Below are positions 14,301-25,716 of a stretch of DNA of 64,000 bases, piece after piece. The stretch covers positions 1,240,001 through 1,304,000 of the forward strand of contig SCHM01000002.1 in assembly GCA_004123355.1 (NCBI GenBank). The letters are read 5' to 3'. The translations under genes were made by a program, and so were the position numbers. The DNA is from Amphirosellinia nigrospora (lineage: Eukaryota; Ascomycota; Sordariomycetes; Xylariales; Xylariaceae). Below the pieces are notes generated by a model. It saw nothing but the letters and a program-made list of their open reading frames with translations. It did no database searches and was not told where the DNA came from. Every line of letters begins with the position of its first letter. Position 1 is the stretch's first letter.

Positions 14301-16814
14301 ACTCCGAGCTGACAATGGCAAAATCGTCATGTACTTTCAAAGCCCGATGAAAAACGAGATTCTCCAAACTATCCGGGGTGCTAAAGCAAAATACGGAAAG
14401 GATACCAGAACTGTGAAGTCATTCGAGAGGCTCATTCGTCCACAAGATATACCTGGCACGCTCTTGAATCTAGCCCTGTTGAACCTTGCAGCACCCGATC
14501 AGGCTCTCAGAATCGCGTCATATAACCTTCTAGGGGCGCTTTGCCAAGCCTTTAAATTCAAAGCATCCTCAAAATTTATGTGCATCAATGGTGAGCGATG
14601 GATGCAACCAGTACTTGCCCCTTGATCCGAATCGACTGACACGTATCTTAGATGTGCATATACCCATGGACCCCAATCAGTTCATTATCAATATGAGCAA
14701 GACTCTGGCCCAGGAAGAACCGCAGCTAACGGCCGATTTCCTGAATGAATTCTTCGTTGGCTGGGAAAATTTTCCCGAGGAGCAGAAGCCTTTGAGCCTT
14801 GCATACATGGCACCCTTGGCTATCAAGTCTGCGGACATCTCTTCTTGGCGATGATAATGACAGCGAAAGAGGCAAAGAGAGGATAGCTGCTATCTTCCAA
14901 AAACTCATAGATACGACGGTGACGGATTCCGCACTTTTCATCACACTTGAGCACACGGTGTGGCCCGCTATTTATAAAGACGAGGTCCTACTTGACATAT
15001 TTCTAGAGGAGATCATCAAAGCCGCTCTTGCTGTTGGGCCAGATGATGATAATACACAAGCTCTGACCTCAATTGTGATAGCAATCGGCACGATAACACT
15101 TCGTGGCAAGGTAATTTCTCGCCTGCGCAAAGCTTTGAATCGATCAGTGCTCCGACCTACGCGACACCTCCCAGAGAATGCTGTCTGGGACGAAATCTGT
15201 ATACTCCTGCACTTTTGCCTTGCATTGTCATTCGACTGCGGGGTCCAGTCCCAGCTATACATGCCGGAAATCTTCCACGTCGTCACAATGCTTGCAAATA
15301 CTGGCCCGGTCGACGTCCGCTCATCAGTTCAGCGATTATTAATCAACTCCCTCCACGCCGCATGCACCTCTTTCAAACTAAATGATCACCGATTATCCAA
15401 ACTACGCGGTGTTCTTGACGTAATTTCAGATCCTAAAAATCAGTACCTACTCCAGGACGCGAATTCCACCGCCATAGTGAACGACGGCTACCAAGCACTT
15501 GCGGCCACAGAACAGCTTGCCACATTACTCTTCGATACATGCACTGTCGCTGCGCCTTCCGTTGACTTAGCAAACGCGTGGCGATCCAGGTGGATGAGCC
15601 TAGTCGCTAGCACAGCGTTTCAGAACAATCCTTCGATCCAGCCACGCGCTTTCACCGTTATGGGCTGTTTAGCACGGGAGGAGATCGACGATGATTTACT
15701 CTACCAAGTACTCGTGGCTCTTCGCCACAGCATCACTCGCTTTGGAGAAGACGGTTGTACCGACATGCTTATTGCTGTCGTAATCTCTTTATCTAAGATG
15801 ATTGTCAAATTGACTTCAGCATCTCGCTACGGGCTGCAGCTCTTCTGGCTTGCAACATCTCTAATCCGTCTTATGCCAACAGCTCGTCTCTTCAGTTGTG
15901 CCACGCAATTGTTGGAAGCCGTGCTGACAAACATTGGCGTTTCCAGCGAGCTGAGGAGCGAGAAAACAGCATTATTTCTCTTACAAGGCCGTGGTACTTT
16001 AGAGGAGGCCACTCTTCCACTAGACGATGTTTATGGCGTTCACTTTACGCCAGACAATTTTCATTTCGCTGTTTGTGCCTGTTTGGTGCGCGGCCTCACA
16101 GACCGCTTCACAAAGGCATCTACACTACGAGTCGTATCGACCTTCCTGGAGTTAACGACCAGCTCCCTCCCTTCCAAAACACCCAAGACGTCGTCTAGCG
16201 TCTTCTATCAGTCCCCATATATGACTTTGATACAATCACGGGTGGTAGATGCAGAAAAGGTCAAAGAGTGCCTTTGGTCTGCCGGTATCAATTCAGCTAG
16301 CGTTGCTAATCTCACACTGGATCGTAATATACGTCATGCCGAGCACATTAAAGATAAAGATCTCCTCCTTCATACAGCTATTCAACTCGTGGATTTCCAA
16401 AATTTGGAAGATGACATCCAAACACATATTCTGATGTGGCTGTGCGATTTAGCGGTAGAACGCCCAACCGTTATCCTTCCCTTGTGAGTATTTAACATTC
16501 TTATGAGCATAATGTTGAGAATAGTCCCTAACTAACAGGTCGATACCAGGTGTTCGACTATTACATCTCTTCTTGACGAGGTCCTCCTACATGCCCAGAG
16601 ACCGGAGGCGATGAAAGCTGCACATGAGTTACTTCGGATGGTGACCTCCAACCCCAAGTTTGCAGCTGCTAAGGAGGATCACGATACCCTCACTGATATT
16701 CTAGAGGATATGGGTTTTGAAGGATTGTTACGCTCGAATTCCTTATTGCATCCTCGAGACTTCGATAAGCAACTAATAGGGCTAACAGAGAAACTAATCG
16801 AAGTGAGTTTATAA
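8340..16814 (+). CDS. IRA1: Neurofibromin/IRA-type Ras GTPase-activating protein
   Basis: Accelerates GTP hydrolysis by Ras and so damps Ras-cAMP signalling. The start MNNDAGLVGSLVERLTSR is exon 8340-8393, followed by an intron to 8519 and then LPHRTGTAISELKHDD. A long helical-repeat region follows. The GAP domain lies about 12240-13100: an arginine-finger segment (ILRRNCVATK, near 12450-12480), FLRFFCPAIVAPESEK and LANNVLFGAKEPYM. A Sec14-like part follows (LWHKPFGVFIDATC, about 13680-13760), then HEAT-like sequence to 16487 and a last exon ending QLIGLTEKLIEVSL. This order matches human NF1 and yeast Ira1/2, and the size (roughly 2,500 residues) fits. Many frame breaks occur, most densely from 8700 to 10500 and 12400 to 13600. 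Introns and sequence errors are both present, so not every exon border can be set by eye. The symbol is by family, not by proven orthology to one yeast paralogue. Confidence 0.9.
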
Positions 16815-18847
16815 TTATTTCCAGCGGGGGCTCGTTTCGCTCCTTGGGAAAGCAAATGCTAATATTCACATAGCTCATTATTATGTGAGGCCGAATGAAG
16901 AGATGACAAGTGATGAAGTGGGAAGGAAGCTCTCCAAGCCTATTGGGCCGACATTTGCGTAGCGAGCAAGCTTTGCTCAATTCTCATTGCCACTTTTGAA
17001 AATCAATAATTGTATATAGACGATGGGGGAAAACCCCGACATTGGGCAAGAAATAGGGCAGACGATTGGACTAAGGACTAAACAACCACATTCACAATTC
17101 ACCCATTCCAGCAGATTAGTGCCGTTTGTTGGGCGGGAACCAATCCGACCATAGCATGTTGGTAAAATAAACAAATATTACCCTCAAAACTAAGGTTCAC
17201 GCTGAAGGCAGTGCTTGCTTATCTAATATGGGTATGGCCCTCGAGAAGACTATGGAGGATTTTGAGCGTATCTTAAAATGCGCGTTGATTGATTGTTGGT
17301 GGTAGCTCCTCAAATTGGGCCTTTGTTACCCCTATCTGAATAATCAAATTATCGTGATCAAAGGAAGTGTCAGATCATAATGTCTTTATGTAGAAACAGT
17401 AACAGCGTTATAATTTAAGTAGGCTGGGATAATCACAGATTTAGTAGATATAAAGGTTTAAGACAGCTCTTATTCTCTTGCTTTTGCAACAAGTTACCAT
17501 ACACTGGCAACATGTGCCACTTTCAACAAGGACAAATGTTCGATTCCGACTCTCAAGCTTGGGAAGATGTTGGCCGTATGCGCCCGGTGTGGTGCACTGA
17601 GGCTAGAGAGAAGGGCGACTTTGCATTGTGCGGCAGAATAAGAAAGTTGGAGGTTATTCGGCTTGATTCGACGCTCAAATCGATCCCGAAGGAAAAGGAA
17701 AATAGGCAAGAGAAGCTTTCGTAAGTATCTGCTTCAATGCTAAAGGAGTTTCGATGGCACTTTGACGAATTTAGCCAATAAAGAGTTAGTTTCTGTATAT
17801 AAGAGCAAGTATCGTAGGAGCCAAAAAGTAAAGGGGTATCTGTCACTTAACCACCTTTATTGGAGCAATTCTCTTGTTATTTCCCGATTTAATTTTACTA
17901 CTTTTTCTCTTATTATCCTCTTGTCTAATTACAAGCAGCCAATTTCAGCCTTGGATACGTATCGGTCGGTCTTAATCCCTAGCTGAAGCCTCTACACTAC
18001 CTGCCTTTAGAACAGGAATGCATTTTTAACAGTCATCTTATCACTTCAGATAAAAGTAATCTACGTACGGATATGTTTTATATTTATTTCGTATTCGGTT
18101 TATTTTTGTATATTGATACGTCTCGTAGCACCAAAAACAGAAGCAAGATTGACAGCAATGTGTTGTATTACTTTTGCTTATAATTTCTATCGGTCTACTT
18201 TGAAAAGTACCTTCTTGAATCCCTTGCATTCGTTCTAAAGATACATTAAATTCTTCATCTTTACATGTTTTTTTTTTAGCGTTCTTCCTATAGCCTACTT
18301 TTACAGTCGCCTGTAAGATGGCGCCCTGAGCTATCTCAATTTTGAATTCTCATCGGTTCATCCAATACTGAATTGGCCCAGGGTGACTGGGACCACTAGA
18401 GTGGAGGTAATCTGCGAATTACTCATCCAATTCGAGTATCAGGCACATAGAAATAAGGAGAATCCTTTGATCGAAGGGAACGCAATATATTAATGAAAAT
18501 CCCAAAATTTTAAAACTTCACGCTGTGTGTGTTAAGTACTGAAGTGAGATGCCGAGGGATATTTGGTGTTTTTACAAGTCCCATCCCTTAGTCATTTTGC
18601 CCACTTATTTGCCCCCTAGGCTTAATTTGCCCAGGTATTTCACTCGCCCTACTTCAATACACAGCTTGTGTATATTAGTCCCTTCGCGTAAGAAGAAGAA
18701 TTTATGTGTACCCCATATCTCGACGTTCTAACAATCCAGATTCCGATTCTAGGCTTCCTGAACTGGATCCCAAGGATGGTACCGGCGGCAAATCTTGAAA
18801 CGGCGTGGGTGAAAGCCGTAGCGGAGTCCTTAAATCCTCGAAAGCCC
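16815..18847. other. Gene-poor, A/T-rich stretch downstream of the Ras-GAP gene
   Basis: About 2 kb with no recognisable protein. Part of it (17800-18300) is strongly pyrimidine-rich and A/T-rich. A 71-residue open frame at 17512-17724 (+) ends at a plausible GTAAG donor but has no recognised domain. The stretch could be a decayed element or long untranslated and regulatory DNA; I see no terminal repeats to decide. Confidence 0.4.
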
Positions 18848-20202
18848 CTAGTACAGCCGATAGAGGTCTCTCTGCGGACGCCCATTAGGTGGTGAGATGT
18901 ACATTTTGTAAAGGGTGTATTCGGGCAGGTATCTCTCGATTGGCAAATCCGAGCGGCCGACGGTCCTCTCCTCGACAATTCCAGTATTGTAACGAATATA
19001 TGTTCTGAAAATGAAGGGAAAGCTCCCTTCGTGGCTTTTGATTAATAGCGTACATTGACAGCTCCGCGCAATTTTTACGAGCAGATTCGTGAAGGTGGTC
19101 AGGCAGGTCCCTATGTACCTGAAATCCGCGGTAGTAATTAGATGGGGGACATCTGGTAATACTACTTTAGCTCGGACAACGGGGTTTCGATTTGGGGCAA
19201 TGAAGAAACTCACTGATGATCGGTCGTGATTCATTACGGTCGTTCATAAGTCGGCGAAGGGTGTCCAGATACTGGGCGGTCGGAAAAACCTTGGCATATT
19301 TAGGGTCGCCCAGTTGTCGGAGCTCTTGCTGAGTCCAAGAGTCCGTATGATCTGTCTGGGCCAAATTGAGTGCCACTACAACCTCTCGAATCAGCTAGTA
19401 CCATTTTGAATATAACTAACAGCTTCCCTGGATGTGTCTTGTTACTTTTATAAAATATTGGGGTAGGACAACCCGATACGGATGACTACTTACCAACCCC
19501 CTTAATCACACCTTTATGCTCGATCTTTAGTACAATACCAATCGTTTCGTTCGGCGTCCAGGAATTCATAATCGATTGGAAGGAAGATTTGTATCTATCT
19601 CGTACAAGTGGCCATTTCGTTGCCCAGTTTTCCTGAGGTTGAAAATGGCTACATTGTTCCATTATGAGATGGGAATCTGCTGCGAAGGCTGCAATAGCAT
19701 CGAGATCGGTACCGCTTGCTATGGTTAAAAGGACAGGGTAATTCAGAATGGTTCCCAAGTTAATAAATTCATGGGGATGTGGCCATATTGAAAAAGATGG
19801 TCTCCTAGCATTACCATTCATCTCTGCCGATATTTGATCCTCAGCTCCGAGAACCTATTCGTGATATGACCGCTAGTTAGGCAATTGTAAGAAATAACAG
19901 CCTTGAGATTTCGGCCCGTGATGGTAATATGAGATGGCTGATTCTTCAAGTTGATCTAGGACCTGTGTAGCGGAGTCGACGTCTGATGGCATGGCAATGA
20001 TGGCTTCTGGCTGTACTGCTAAAGGAATGAACTAATATATCTATAATAGCACGGCCGTAAATCCAGGGAGACCGTTGTTACCTTCAGGCATCCTTATCGG
20101 TAGCAATGGACGACCATGGTATATGCTGCCATTCCCTGGAACTAGTCGTCTCTTAAGAAACTTGGAGATGCCGGAAAGGTAATAACCGGAAGGGAACCTT
20201 GG
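18848..20202 (-). CDS. Unrecognised multi-exon protein gene
   Basis: I do not recognise this protein. Four exons are well supported by open frame and splice sites: 20082-20202 (5' side incomplete, encoding ...SGYYLSGISKFLKRR...), 19494-19854, 19214-19384 and 18848-19152. The joins 19494/19384 and 19214/19152 keep one frame through GTAAGT and GTGAGT donors and end at a TAG. A further coding-like piece (VQPEAIIAMPSDVDSATQVL) lies near 19900-20020, but its junctions did not resolve. The sequence is mixed and globular, without a signal peptide, membrane segment or low complexity. Recognisable stretches are EQCSHFQPQENWATKWP, TADFRYIGTCLTTFTN and ERYLPEYTLYKMYISPPN. The first coding exon and start codon were not found. 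Codon use is less G/C-biased than in the M14 gene next to it. It could be a lineage-specific enzyme or a decayed gene. Confidence 0.5.
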
Positions 20203-20890
20203 CTACGAGAAGTAGATCCGAGTATCTAGTGACACAGAAAAATCAGGGCTAACATGTGTTTAGAACTTGACTCCTAGGCTGGGGACATGTGTGGCCAGTT
20301 GTGCGAGGATCATAAGATACAGGTACATGCCTATTTAAACAATACATTTCGATGTGATACTCCCTGGCGAAAGAAAACTCATCAACTAGGATTTGCCTGT
20401 TTGCAACTCTAACCTTAACCAACATTGTACCTACCCATGTAGAAGCTAAAGCACGCCTAATTCTATATTTAACCTGCTATGTTTCAAACCTAGAGTATAT
20501 TTCTTGCGTCATTCTTCAACCCTTCGGCTGGCTCGTCGAAGGATTAATGAAAAGGGATAGGCAGTCGCGTTCGCCGGGTTAATCGACAGTCCCATCGCTA
20601 CCCTGGAATACGCCTTGCACATACCTGTTGTAGAGGCTACTTCGAGGGGTGGATTTTATGTTCAAGGAAGTAAGGTCGAATAAAGACAACGGACGCGTCC
20701 TGAAGGGCAACGAGACGCGTCTAAATTTACATGTCTGTCCTAATTAACCTCATACGTCTACTGCATCATAGAGTTCCTTTACGATGTATTATCCTGATGC
20801 TCATCTCAAACCCTGTTTATACAATATTAACAGATATATCACCACCAACTCTTCTCATGGGCTAGTCTACTTTGGTGACACTCACCAGAC
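20203..20890. other. Intergenic region before the M14 gene 3' end
   Basis: About 690 bases, A/T-rich with scattered TACCTA motifs (near 20420-20440). It probably holds the missing first exon and promoter of the unrecognised gene and the 3' region of the carboxypeptidase gene. No clear coding sequence. Confidence 0.4.
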
Positions 20891-22312
20891 CTAGGCCGGT
20901 CCTTCGCCATCGAAAAACTCCTCATCCAACAAACTCCAGAGCACCTTTTGCCCAGCCCACTGCTCCTCGACCGTCGGCCGAATGAGCTCGGGCGGCAAGA
21001 CGAACCCGTACTGTCCAATGTCCCTCAACTCAATCGTGTAGGAGAACTCCGCACGGCCGATGCTGTAGACGTGGTCGGGGGCGGCGCCGGTGGTGGGGTA
21101 CAGCGTGGCGCCGCTGGGTCCGAAGGTGAAGGTGGTGAGGTCGTCGGAGCTGTCACGGATCGCGTCGCTCACCATCTCGGCGGCCTTGGTCCACTTGCCC
21201 AGCTCCGGCGCGTACAGCGTCTCCTTGTACCCGAACGGCGACAGGATGTACTGCCCGTAGCTGTGCCAGTCGATGTACAGCCTGATGCCGGCCCCGTCGC
21301 GCAGCCGGCGCACGAGCCCGTCGAGGCCCTCATTCTCGGGGCTGTCGGACGGCCGCTCCCCTCTGTACGTCTGCGAGCACGGGTTCGTCGATGCCCCGAG
21401 CGGGTTCGCGTCCCACGCGAACTCCCAGTTGCGGTTGATGTCGCGCCCGTAGCAGGTCGACCCGTTCGGCCCCGGCTGGCGGTTCTTGCGCCATAGACGC
21501 TGCGTGGTCTGTGTGTACACGAAGCCTGGAGTAAATAGTTGGTGTTGGCGTCAATACGAACATAAATACGTGATAGGCGCACGTCACTTACCGTCCGGGT
21601 TTACTACCGGGATGATATAGAAATCGTACTTGTCGAGCACGGACTGAGTATCCTCATCGCCGGCGACGTATCCGGTGACGAGTTTGTACGTTAGGTATTC
21701 GGTGACCTGTTGAGAATGAGTACGGATCAAGGGATCTTGCGCTTTTCCTTCGACGCACCGCGGTACTGATCCATTCCGAGCGTGAACCGTCCCGTGATAT
21801 AAGACGGCCGGCTTGCCGGGCCCACCTGCGCCCCACAGGTGAATGCCGTTTAAGCTTCTATTCTCATATGAGTAGCCGGATGAGATGATCTCCGAGTTGT
21901 TGGGGAGGAGACCGTGTAGGCTTTGGAGGTACTGGATGTGATCTTGATAATCGTGGTATGAGTCGAACCATGACTGGTCTTCGGCTTGTCTCCTCCAGAC
22001 CGAACTATGGGCTGACTCGGCCGCGATCGAAGCCCCGAGGTTCTCGTGCATGGTATCAAATTCAAGGCCCAATTTCTCGAATGCGGGGAGTTGGTCTGGC
22101 GCTAAGACGATATCTATATGACTATTGACATCGTGGTTCCACTGCTCAAACGTGATGTTGGACAGCTTCTCCTGGACCTCAGACGCGTGGGCGTGTGTCT
22201 TGATGCGATATACCTTAAATCCATCGTAAGGCAGCGAAATTCTATTCGTAGGGATCGCTGATGCGCCTATGGCGACCGCGGCCAGGATGAAACTCGGATT
22301 GAGATACCTCAT
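20891..22312 (-). CDS. Secreted zinc carboxypeptidase, M14A family
   Basis: Predicted extracellular metallocarboxypeptidase that removes C-terminal residues. Seen: a signal peptide (MRYLNPSFILAAVAIGASA), an activation-peptide region, then the catalytic domain. Catalytic signatures are HGTVHAR followed by EWISTA (zinc His and Glu), GRDINRNWEF (substrate Arg), IDWHSYGQYILSPFGY (zinc His) and FSYTIELRDIGQYGF (general-base Glu). Exons are 21759-22312, 21592-21706 and 20891-21525, with introns of 52 and 66 bases. The zinc motif is split by one missing base at 21776-21777 (GG where GGG is expected). With it restored the coding sum is 1305, exactly 435 codons, giving a 434-residue preproenzyme of normal size. 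The last exon is much more G/C-rich than its surroundings. The conserved active site argues against a true pseudogene. Close relatives include fungal secreted carboxypeptidase A; the natural substrate is unknown. Confidence 0.9.
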
Positions 22313-23278
22313 TTTGCCGCTGGGATATACTTGCGGCTTAGCTCTATGAGGCCGAATCTGAGCTTACTGAAATTTGGTCAGAAGATCCAAGATTTCAGAG
22401 GCTCAAAGCCCATCATATATATGTAAACATAATGACCCTTTACCTTAACCGTAGCCCTCGAGGCCGACCCCATGCTATTAGAGACGGGACAAGCTAAGGT
22501 GACATCTGGCATCATAACGTCGTAATTACTGGCAATTATGAGCTTCCTACTGCGACTCGGGCGACGTGGGCGGATACAACTCTCGAAAGTATGTGCCACT
22601 TCACCTTCCAGATTGACTCAAGCTTTTGGAGGCGAGGATGCCAAGGTAATTGTGCGATTTATCGTAGGCGGCTTGGCGAAGCTACGAGGAGCCCATGGCA
22701 ATCAGACCCCTCCACATCGCGGATACAACACCATAGTCTTTTGCCTCGAACCGAGCTGCTCGTGCATTTTAGATGTTTTCTCCTATGACTAGTTATCACT
22801 TGTCTGCAGCGTAGTGCCGTTAGGAAGATAGATGCTAGATTTTACCTACCTGTTTGGAGAGGTAGAATATCAGCTTCGACTACAAAGCTTTGGAGGTGGG
22901 CTGCAGTAAATGCGTGGTCCCTCACGTAACATAAAAAGTCAAAGCTAAGGCCAAGAAAGTTGCAGTGTAGTATCCAAATTTCGATTCAATTCTGCTACCG
23001 ACTAGGTAGCTACTATTGCAAATGGGTATGAGGGTATAAGTTCCAAAGAAAGAAAAAATCGGCCAACCAGCTAGCGCCTCAGATACAGAGAAGGGCTTGT
23101 CTTCTAGTTAAACGAAAGCGGGAAGCCTCTGATAAGCCCTCAGGAATCGTCTTCATTGCTAGAAGCATTTCTTGCGTCGCATCTACCGTTACTATTCTAA
23201 ATTTATTGAGATTTCTGGATATATAGGTCCAGGGCGCTTGAAACAGGTAGAGTGCCTATCGCACACTTCAACGACTCG
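22313..23278. other. Intergenic region between the M14 and transporter genes
   Basis: About 970 bases: the carboxypeptidase promoter and the transporter 3' region. Open frames on the + strand at 22538-22792 overlap each other in different frames and show no domain. Nothing else supported. Confidence 0.5.
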
Positions 23279-25716
23279 CTATTTTTCGCCAGCGGACGTG
23301 ATATCGACACCCGTAGCCGTGCCAATAGCATCGTCGGATACCTTCTTCTCGGATGAGCTACGAGCGGCTGCGTGAGACACCGGTGGGCTGTCGAAGTGGT
23401 AGAGCGGTTCGAGGGTGGCGTTCTTCTGGAAGAGCACCCAGCGCTTAAACCACCAGGGCACGGCCTTGGTAAATTGGTACTTGATAAATAGCGTCGAAGG
23501 CACAGCAAAAATATAGTCTAACTCCTCAAGTGTGCGCTGCTTTGTTTCCGGTACCCATAGGAATATCAGGACAAAGCCCAAAACATTGAAGCCGGCATAT
23601 AAGCCAAAGGCACCCTGGATTGAGGTATTTGTGTTAGTTGTGTTTGGACTCAGTGATTTGATATTGAGAGATATCAATAGCTCACGAATTGAAGAGGGAC
23701 ACTTACAACCACGCCAAGCGACGATAGAATCTTGGGAATGTGATTCCCAGCACGGCAGCCCAGAACAAGTTGGTTGCCACTGCAAACGCCATACCAACCT
23801 CACGATGCGAGAGAGGAAAGACCTCAGCACTGTAAGCGAACGGAACAGGGCCTTCTCCGGGCGAGTAAAAGGCCGCGAAAATGTAAATAAACACGGCCAC
23901 GAGGGCGACATGGGCGGTTGACGTTTCAGGAAGCAAGTTGAAGAGACCAGCCGCAAGCAACGACCATGCCATGTTGGGGAACGTGAAAAGGAGTAGGGCG
24001 CGCCGGCCGAAGGTATCAATCGTCCAGAATGCTGGGAACGCGAATATGAAATTGATCGCGCCAAAGCCAAACGAAGCGAGAAGAGCTGTGAAATCAGTGG
24101 CCCCAGCAGAGCGGAACACAGTCGAAGAATAGAAAGCAATGATGTTAATACCTTGGAGAAAGTCAGATTTGATCGTGTTGGGCCCATTTAGGGCTATTAG
24201 GAATATTACAACTTACCACACAGCTGCTGCGCAATCATGACTACGAATGCAGCACCAGTTGCTCTTCGCAGACGAGGGACCGTAAATAAATCGTAGAAGC
24301 GAGAAATGTAAGAGGTATCACCCAAAGCTTTGTTCTCAATTTGAAGTTGGGCGTGGATAGAATAGAGATCACGAGCTGCCTGGATAGGGCTGTTACGCAA
24401 CTTTAGCAGCGATGCCATGGCCTCGGCATATCGACCTTTTTTGATGAACCATCGAGGACTCTCAGGGCAAAAGAGAATGAGAGCGCAGAGAGGCACAGCA
24501 GGAATGAAAGCGGAGCCAATTTGCACTAGATTTCGAGCGATTGTCAACGTCCCATTCCATGAAGAAGTGGTAGAGCTACTCACATCGCCAGGCAATCCGT
24601 CCAACATGACCAACAGCCAAATTGGCGCTTGTGCCGAGCCAGATACCAAACGCAGTCCACATCTGCCATGTCATAGTCAATGCTCCACGAATGGATGCTG
24701 GGCTGTTCTCGGCTGCGAAAATGGGCACAGTCGAGGCCTTAACGCCCATACCAATACCAAGGAGAATTCTCGTCGCCAGAAGTTGATGCCAATTCTGGGT
24801 GACAGCACCGCCAATTGGGGTAATCAGACAAAATATCGCCGAGATGAAAATGGTGCCTAGGCTTGTTAATACTTAGATAGTTGTATGGTCATGGATAATC
24901 ACGAACCTCGTCGACCGAAGTAGTTGTTTAACGGGTCAGAACACCAACAACCCAACAGAGCTGAACCAATGTATGGGGCCGAGTTGATCAAGCCGACCAG
25001 AAAGGTATCGCGAGTCGACATAGAGCCAATGCCAAATTGTTGCGGAAAAGTCAAGTTGGCACCGTTGCTGCCCTCCTGATCCCAACCCTGTACAGCAGCT
25101 CCAATGGAACAGGTAGCAATAGTAAGATACAGCGTCCTAGGAACACTCCACTTATGAGTAATTTCACGTTTGAGGGCATAAATTTCGGCCTCGTTCAGTG
25201 CTTCGGCACCCTGAATGTCTTCAAAGCAAGTCGGATCCTGGGCAACGAGAGCCGCCCTTCGTAGAAGTGCTGCGTACTCGTCCAAACTATGCTGGCGGGC
25301 GAATTCGTCTACGTCAGCGAGCAATTGCTCCCGTGGGATACCGGCTAGGGGGTTTCGGATTCTTTCACCGTGTAAGTCAAGGTAAATAACTCTCTCGGTT
25401 TACCGCAACCTACTTTGCGTCTAGGTTCTGATTGATATCGATATCAGTAACCGCGCCGTGACGGCCCTTCTCCGCATCGCCGACATGCTCAGGGCTAATT
25501 TGAGATGTTAGGTAACGATATCCTCGTTTCGCCGGCCTAAAGATGGTCTTTCGTGTGTACTCACGCCAAAGCTGCTGAGTCGTGCGCGACCGCTGGGCTG
25601 TGAAAGCAATGTTAAACTCGACTGCATCTCGCTTGATGTCAAGGAGCAATGCTCATTCGCAATGCCCTTTCATTCCTGGGGAAATCTTACGTCGACACAG
25701 CCTCTTTCTCCGACAT
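23279..25716 (-). CDS. MFS sugar/polyol transporter with long N-terminal extension
   Basis: A 12-helix plasma-membrane sugar porter. The long cytosolic N-terminus ([31 protein letters not shown]) is typical of fungal myo-inositol-transporter-like members, but the substrate is not proven. Signatures are [73 protein letters not shown] and [17 protein letters not shown] resolve seven exons: 25691-25716, 25414-25494, 24907-25361, 24584-24856, 24217-24525, 23707-24151 and 23279-23614. All introns are GT..AG. One base is missing in the run at 23734-23736, just after LGITFP; restoring it joins [16 protein letters not shown]. The coding sum is then 1926, exactly 642 codons (641 residues). No obvious partner gene lies nearby; the gene stands alone between the carboxypeptidase and a gene-poor stretch. 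Confidence 0.92.

Noticed and set aside
17512-17724. Small gene or tRNA near a GTTCGATTCC word
   Set aside because: The word resembles a tRNA B box, but no matching A box or cloverleaf stem could be found, and the open frame has no recognisable domain.
20948-21496. A 182-codon open frame on the + strand
   Set aside because: It lies exactly antisense to the G/C-rich last exon of the M14 carboxypeptidase, whose motifs are convincing; long antisense frames are expected in such DNA.
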